From Geobacter argillaceus (GTDB lineage Bacteria > Desulfobacterota > Desulfuromonadia > Geobacterales > DSM-12255), in the NCBI RefSeq assembly GCF_007830735.1, contig NZ_VLLN01000031.1, positions 1-47,345 on the forward strand: 47,345 bases of DNA, read 5' to 3'. Under the pieces are notes generated by a model. The model worked only from the letters and a program-made list of their open reading frames with translations, searched no databases and was not told where the DNA came from. Positions 43,486 to 47,345 of this stretch are shown piece by piece; the stretch's first letter is position 1, and every line of letters begins with the position of its first letter. Position numbers and translations under genes: made by a program.

Positions 43486-44064
43486 TCAGGCAAAGGGCTT
43501 CCTGAAGAGCAACCCGTAGTGGTACGGCGGCAGGTCGTAGCGGTGCCGCTCGTTGAAACGAAAGCCGGCTTCTCTTCCCCATTCGATGCACTGTTCCGGC
43601 CGGGGGCGGATTTCCATGGCCGGACCGCGTGGTGTCGTAGGGTCATAGTTCCAGTGAATGACGGCCAGCATGCCGTTCGGTTTGAGTACGCGCAGGGCCT
43701 CTTTCATCAACTCCACCGGCTGTTCATGGTGCAAAATGTTGAACAGCAGGGCCGCATCCATGGAGTTGTCGGCCAGGCCGGTTCCTGCTGTCACAAAATC
43801 GCGGACCGTTGCCCGGACATTGGCGATGTCGGCTTCGCGGCATTTTTGTTGGACAATGCTCACCATCGCCGGTTCAATGTCCAGGGCATGGACGGTTCCT
43901 TCGGCAATTCCGGCGGCCGCCAGGGTAAAGGTTCCATAGCCGCAACCGAATTCAACCAGGTCCCGTACCCCCCTGTCGAGACCGAAAATGCTCAGGACCT
44001 TGGCCGGATCGAAAAAACCGGTCCACATCTCCTCGTCGGGCATGCCGCTGTCGCGGACCTTCAT
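43486..44064 (-). CDS. class I SAM-dependent methyltransferase
   Basis: A protein of 192 residues with motif I LVEFGCGYGTFTLAAAG, acidic loop VHALDIEPAMV, motif DAALLFNILHHEQP and post-motif VLKPNGMLAVIHW, as in UbiE/Methyltransf_11 enzymes. Substrate not readable. It is the first gene of the group that continues with the CGGC, J-domain and hydroxylase-like genes, with an 87-base gap behind it. Confidence 0.8.
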   Translation of the reverse strand: MKVRDSGMPDEEMWTGFFDPAKVLSIFGLDRGVRDLVEFGCGYGTFTLAAAGIAEGTVHALDIEPAMVSIVQQKCREADIANVRATVRDFVTAGTGLADNSMDAALLFNILHHEQPVELMKEALRVLKPNGMLAVIHWNYDPTTPRGPAMEIRPRPEQCIEWGREAGFRFNERHRYDLPPYHYGLLFRKPFA

Positions 44065-44245
44065 GCATTTCTCCCCATAACGTGATTATCCACGGGTAAA
44101 CCGACCGAAAAAAATAGGCTGATTGAATGGCCGAGGGGGGCAGCTCTTCGCACATTCATTAGCTGTGTCGATACCCATCGTACCCTCATAAATATGCTGA
44201 TATCACTTCGTAACTGTGATTACAACCGGTAAATCCGTCCAGAAC

Positions 44246-44275
44246 GAAAAGGCCGTCTCCTGAACGGAGGCGGCC
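44246..44275 (-). terminator. terminator after the Met/Gly-rich envelope operon
   Basis: Minus strand GGCCGCCTCC-GTTCA-GGAGACGGCC (44275 to 44251) has one wobble pair and is followed by TTTTCG. It lies 29 bases after the lipoprotein stop. Apart from it, 44065-44303 holds nothing I can support. Confidence 0.8.
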
Positions 44276-44303
44276 GTTATGGATCTAGGACGCGGGTGAA
44301 GAA

Positions 44304-45176
44304 CTACATCATCCCGCTGCGGGGACGCATCTGTCCGGACGAGTAATTCCAGAAATACTGATGGCTGGTCATGTTGCGGAACAAGGAGGAGAAATTCCGG
44401 AGGCCCGACGATACCGGGATGCCGGTGAGTGTCGTCTGCATCTGGTTCATCATGGAGTTCATGAACGTACTGTTTACCTGACCGGCGTTGCTGGCGATCT
44501 GCGGCAGGTTCTGGTTGATCTGCCCCATCATGCTCCGGAACCTGGCCATGTTGGCGTTGTTGCCGCTCATGACGAGCCCGGACTGTGAACCCATCAGGCC
44601 TGCCATCTGCTGGGCGACCTGGTGCATGGTCTGGTATTGTGCCACAAACGACTGCCCTGGCCCGGCACCTGCCACGTAGTTGCCGAGCATGTCCATCCCG
44701 GCAGGCATGTTCAGTTGGTTGCGCAGTTGGGCCATGGCGTCTGCCAGGGTCATGCCGGGATTCGCCTGGAGTTTCTCCATGATAAGTGTCGACATCGGGC
44801 TGATGAAATTGCTGACCGTGCCGGAAACACCGGCTGCCGGCGTGCTGAGGAGATAGCTGCTCGAAACCGCACTGCCCGTATCCCTGTCAATGGTCTGGCC
44901 CTTGATCGCCACCGCCACGATCGGATACTTGCCGACATCGGCAGGATCAATATTCAGGGTATATCCGCCGTTCTGGTCGGTAGTCGTATTCGGCTCCCCG
45001 GCATCCAGCTGATAGTTGCCGTTCTTGTCGAGAAACACCAGGGCATTCTGGAGGTAGCCGTCGGCAACGACGCCACTTACCGGTGCCGTCTGGGCAGTGC
45101 TGCTGCTGCCGCTGCCGCCGCAGCCGGCGATAGCCGCCGCACTCATCAACCCTATTGCTGCAATGATTTTTTTCAT
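44304..45176 (-). CDS. Met-rich surface lipoprotein with SdrD-B/CarboxypepD-like repeat
   Basis: A protein of 290 residues with lipobox IAGC (signal MKKIIAAIGLMSAAAIAG), a low-complexity Ser/Gly stretch, then a beta-sandwich module VADGYLQNALVFLDKNGNYQ with the acidic DAGEP pattern seen in Ca-binding SdrD-B or carboxypeptidase-regulatory-like domains. The rest is helical and unusually rich in Met, Asn and Gln (NMARFRSMMGQINQ, FMNSMMNQMQ), ending in SGQMRPRSGMM. Function unknown. Last gene of a four-gene operon. Confidence 0.65.
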   Translation of the reverse strand: MKKIIAAIGLMSAAAIAGCGGSGSSSTAQTAPVSGVVADGYLQNALVFLDKNGNYQLDAGEPNTTTDQNGGYTLNIDPADVGKYPIVAVAIKGQTIDRDTGSAVSSSYLLSTPAAGVSGTVSNFISPMSTLIMEKLQANPGMTLADAMAQLRNQLNMPAGMDMLGNYVAGAGPGQSFVAQYQTMHQVAQQMAGLMGSQSGLVMSGNNANMARFRSMMGQINQNLPQIASNAGQVNSTFMNSMMNQMQTTLTGIPVSSGLRNFSSLFRNMTSHQYFWNYSSGQMRPRSGMM

Positions 45177-45205
45177 CGTTATGACTCCTTATTTTGTGGT
45201 CGTGA

Positions 45206-46075
45206 TCAGAAATCGTAGAACACCGCTACCCCGGTGCCAAAGTCGGGGCTGGCATCGGCAACTCCCTTGGCCAGGTACCCGTCGAAGCCGGCATGCTCGG
45301 TCAGCTGGTACTTCACCCTCAGTCGGGCCTCCATGAGGGCCGAGGCTCCTTCGACTGTTGGGGTGCTCCCTTTGACAAGGAACATCGGGCGCAACCGGTC
45401 GGTGAGCTGGTACCCGCCCCCGGCGTAGTAATACAGATAATCCCTGACCGCCAGGACCGACGATTTCCCCTGGAAGGCATACCCGGCCTCACCGTCGGCA
45501 AACCAGTTGCCGAACCATTTCGTGAGCTCCACGGCCATCCCCTCGTCGAACGCGCCGGTGCCGAGAAACTTATTCTTGTCAGCAGTGGGAATTTTTACGA
45601 AGAAGTTCGGGCGGATGGTCGGCACAAGCTTTTCTTCGGTATACAGCACATATCCCGCCTTCAGCTTCATGTCGCCAAGCCCGTCCTGGGAATTGTCAAC
45701 AGTTCCCGACGATGCGGATGTCATGGAGCCGGAGCCCGCTCGTGGGCCGCTCATCGCGGCTCCAACCGACCGCGTCCCCGCGGACTGCCCCTGCATCCCC
45801 ATGAACTGGCCCGCCACGACGGCGCTTGAGCTCTGGTAGACAAAGGGGAGCTCCAGAGAAATATCGAGCCGCTCCGTTGGGAAGATGGCCGCGGTAAACG
45901 GCAGGTAGATGGAGTCCGTCTTGGTGCCGGTACCATACTTGCCGGTGGCGAATTCGAAGCCGAGGCCGACGGAATAGGCAGGTCCGGCGGCATGAACGGC
46001 TGCCGGGAGGAAAAGAGTGGCTGTTACCGCGAGAAGGATGAAAAGCCGTCCCGACCCAAGAGATTGTTTCACCAT
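45206..46075 (-). CDS. outer-membrane beta-barrel protein
   Basis: A protein of 289 residues with a signal peptide ending AAVHA, alternating amphipathic strands (RLDISLELPFVYQSS, ARLRVKYQLTEHAGFDGYL) and a C-terminal Phe (GTGVAVFYDF), as in outer-membrane barrels. A long external loop (about residues 85-125) is Met/Gly/Ser-rich: FMGMQGQSAG, AAMSGPRAGSGSMTSASSG. It resembles small transporter-like barrels of the MetA-pathway type, with no certain substrate. Same operon as three other Met/Gly-rich secreted proteins. Confidence 0.7.
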   Translation of the reverse strand: MVKQSLGSGRLFILLAVTATLFLPAAVHAAGPAYSVGLGFEFATGKYGTGTKTDSIYLPFTAAIFPTERLDISLELPFVYQSSSAVVAGQFMGMQGQSAGTRSVGAAMSGPRAGSGSMTSASSGTVDNSQDGLGDMKLKAGYVLYTEEKLVPTIRPNFFVKIPTADKNKFLGTGAFDEGMAVELTKWFGNWFADGEAGYAFQGKSSVLAVRDYLYYYAGGGYQLTDRLRPMFLVKGSTPTVEGASALMEARLRVKYQLTEHAGFDGYLAKGVADASPDFGTGVAVFYDF

Positions 46076-46125
46076 TAGCTCCTTTTTGAAGAAAGCCGAC
46101 TGTGCACAGAGCGGCTCGGCTGTCT

Positions 46126-46644
46126 TCAGCGTCTCATCATGCTGCCGCCATTGCCCCGCATGCCGCCCCCCGGCCCATTGAACATCATGCCGCCCGCATT
46201 TCGCCCGGACCAGGCAGCTACACCCCGTTCGCTGCGTACTGCCATCTGGGCGCCGGTTGTTCGATTAGTCAGTTTTTGCACCAGCAGATATGTCTTCCCG
46301 TCTTTCCCCTGGGCCTTGGATCCCTTGGCGGCGATGTCGTCGTTGGGATGGAGCGGGATTTCCTTTTTATCCCAGAAAGATTTCGGACCGAGACTGAAAC
46401 TGATGATGTCACCATCGGCCTTGACCTCAACGAAAACCTGCTCATGTTCATCGGTCCGGGGGGAAGAGATGATTCGGCCCGAAACGGTGGTCACCGTGTT
46501 GACATCGTACCCCTTGCTGAAGTCAAGACCGCTCTTCCCCAGGTCATCGTTGCCGAAGCCAAAGCCCGCGGACGCACTGCCTATCAGCAGGCAATTCAGA
46601 AAGACTGCCAGCGTTACTGTGGGAGAAAAGCGTATAATGCTCAT
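46126..46644 (-). CDS. secreted protein with Met/Gly-rich tail
   Basis: A protein of 172 residues with a signal peptide (ends near GSASA). Its core looks like a small beta-barrel (VSGRIISSPRTDEHEQVFVE, FSLGPKSFWDKKEIPL, GKTYLLVQKL), possibly an OB-like fold. The last 25 residues are Gly/Met-rich (GGMMFNGPGGGMRGNGG, then SMMRR). I do not recognise the family with confidence. ATG 46644 follows CCGGAG. It is the second gene of the operon. Confidence 0.6.
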   Translation of the reverse strand: MSIIRFSPTVTLAVFLNCLLIGSASAGFGFGNDDLGKSGLDFSKGYDVNTVTTVSGRIISSPRTDEHEQVFVEVKADGDIISFSLGPKSFWDKKEIPLHPNDDIAAKGSKAQGKDGKTYLLVQKLTNRTTGAQMAVRSERGVAAWSGRNAGGMMFNGPGGGMRGNGGSMMRR

Positions 46645-46690
46645 GCTCAACAACTCCGGAGGGGCTTTACTCTGTGGCCATGAAAACGGG

Positions 46691-46996
46691 TCATTGCGTA
46701 ACAGTCATGCCGCTGCCAGGCGTGTGCTGGGCTCCGGCAGCATTTCCCGCTCTGCCTTGCATAACGCTCTGCTGACCGGTACCGTTTATCGGGCCTTTCT
46801 GCATGGCTGTGCCGCTGGTGGAGCCATGCTGCATCACGTTTCCTTGTCCCCCACCCTGTTGGTGCGTGGATGACATTTGATGGCTTCCTGTCATGCTCCC
46901 TCCCATCCGTCCGCCGCCCCCCAGGGCAAATGCCTGGGCGGTCAAGGTGAGGGTTGCGATAGCTGCCAGTGTGGGAATGATTGTGCCTCTTTTCAT
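46691..46996 (-). CDS. small secreted Gly/Met/Gln/His-rich protein
   Basis: A protein of 101 residues with a signal peptide (MKRGTIIPTLAAIATLTLTA, cleavage near AFA). The mature part is low complexity: GGGGRMGGSMTGSHQMSS, QQGGGQGNVMQHGST, AMQKGPINGTGQQSVM. Met and His content suggests metal binding or a sticky extracellular role, but no family is recognised. GAGGAGG lies before ATG 46996. The IS630 copy is inserted only 16 bases upstream of the start codon, so the native promoter is displaced. Confidence 0.65.
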   Translation of the reverse strand: MKRGTIIPTLAAIATLTLTAQAFALGGGGRMGGSMTGSHQMSSTHQQGGGQGNVMQHGSTSGTAMQKGPINGTGQQSVMQGRAGNAAGAQHTPGSGMTVTQ

Positions 46997-47014
46997 CTGG
47001 ATATTCCTCCTCTA

Positions 47015-47032
47015 GTACCACTTAACATTTAA
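47015..47032. repeat. IS630 left terminal inverted repeat
   Basis: GTACCACTTAACATTTAA pairs with the right repeat at 298-315 of the other copy in 16 of 18 positions. Confidence 0.8.
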
Positions 47033-47089
47033 TATTTCGTTTAATTGCGGTATATGGCATACTGGCGTAACTCATTCAAGGAGGCCACC

Positions 47090-47345
47090 ATGTCGCCAAG
47101 ATACCGAGTAACACTTACCGAGCAGGAGCGTAAAGATCTTGAAGCCTTAACCAAGCGTGGAAAGACCCACGCAAGGCGGTTTGTCCACGCCCGTGCCTTG
47201 TTGCTTTCTGATGCCGGTGATAATGGTCCAGGCTGGAGTGTTGCTGATACTGCAGAGGCACTTGGTGTGAGTAGTCGGACAATTGAACACCTGAAGAAGC
47301 GTTTTGTAGAAGATGGCCTCGAAGCTGCACTTGAGCGGAAACAGC
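47090..47345 (+). CDS. IS630-family transposase, N-terminal fragment
   Basis: The first 85 residues are present: a basic N-terminus (MSPRYRVTLTEQERKDLEAL) then a helix-turn-helix (WSVADTAEALGVSSRTIEHL) that binds the terminal repeats. AAGGAGG lies at 47079-47085, just before ATG 47090. The gene continues past the window edge; the C-terminal piece at 2-301 belongs to a copy of the same family. Confidence 0.85.
   Translation, partial: MSPRYRVTLTEQERKDLEALTKRGKTHARRFVHARALLLSDAGDNGPGWSVADTAEALGVSSRTIEHLKKRFVEDGLEAALERKQ

Larger units (their letters stand above)
47015..47345 (+). mobile_element. IS630-family insertion sequence, left part of copy 2
   Basis: Begins with the terminal repeat GTACCACTTAACATTTAA (47015-47032) directly after TA (47013-47014) and runs off the window inside the transposase gene. 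Same family and orientation as the fragment at 1-315. Confidence 0.85.

Overview
The window looks like chromosomal DNA from a Geobacter-like deltaproteobacterium (Desulfuromonadales/Geobacterales). This is inferred from the high-GC coding style, c-type cytochromes, a CoA-disulfide-reductase/rhodanese protein, and a Pfa-type lipid synthase next to oleABCD. It is not proven by any marker gene. Both ends are cut inside IS630-family elements that share the same terminal inverted repeat. The left end carries the 3' part of one copy and the right end the 5' part of another, in the same orientation, each flanked by TA. The window is therefore probably a contig bounded by a repeated IS.

Layout. 1-315: IS630 right end, inserted into a symporter-GAF-PP2C phosphatase gene whose 5' part is gone (316-2640). 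2782-8696: housekeeping and sulfur metabolism, with aroK, a PatB/MalY C-S lyase, a flavoredoxin-like protein, a type I GAPDH and two different cysK genes in tandem. 8785-28901 (minus strand): a 20-kb operon with three Pfa subunits (enoyl reductase; KS-AT-4xACP-KR-DH; KS-CLF-AT-DH-DH) followed directly by oleA, oleB, oleC and oleD. 29134-34527 (minus): a six-gene envelope operon with NosL, a YtkA/FixH-like protein, a cytochrome c/periplasmic-binding fusion, a small periplasmic protein and a MacB-type ABC pair. 34613-34794: a MITE-like element. 34884-41156 (minus): adaptor, permease and ATPase of an exporter, then a methyltransferase, rhodanese, monohaem cytochrome and CoA-disulfide reductase-rhodanese. 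A tetR gene lies upstream (41313-41903). 41972-44064 (minus): fatty-acid-hydroxylase-family membrane protein, J-domain protein, CGGC protein and methyltransferase. 44304-46996 (minus): four secreted or outer-membrane proteins rich in Met and Gly. 47015-47345: left end of the second IS630 copy.

The main system is the Pfa-Ole operon. The Pfa enzymes have the subunit layout of myxobacterial/thraustochytrid PUFA synthases but lack the terminal acyltransferase that some of those carry. The gene in that position is oleA, whose family condenses two acyl thioesters head to head. OleD, OleC and OleB families then reduce, lactonise and decarboxylate the product to an olefin. The simplest reading is one dedicated operon that makes a very-long-chain polyunsaturated hydrocarbon. 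The two giant Pfa genes also carry palindromic mobile-type repeats, in frame, at almost every interdomain linker.
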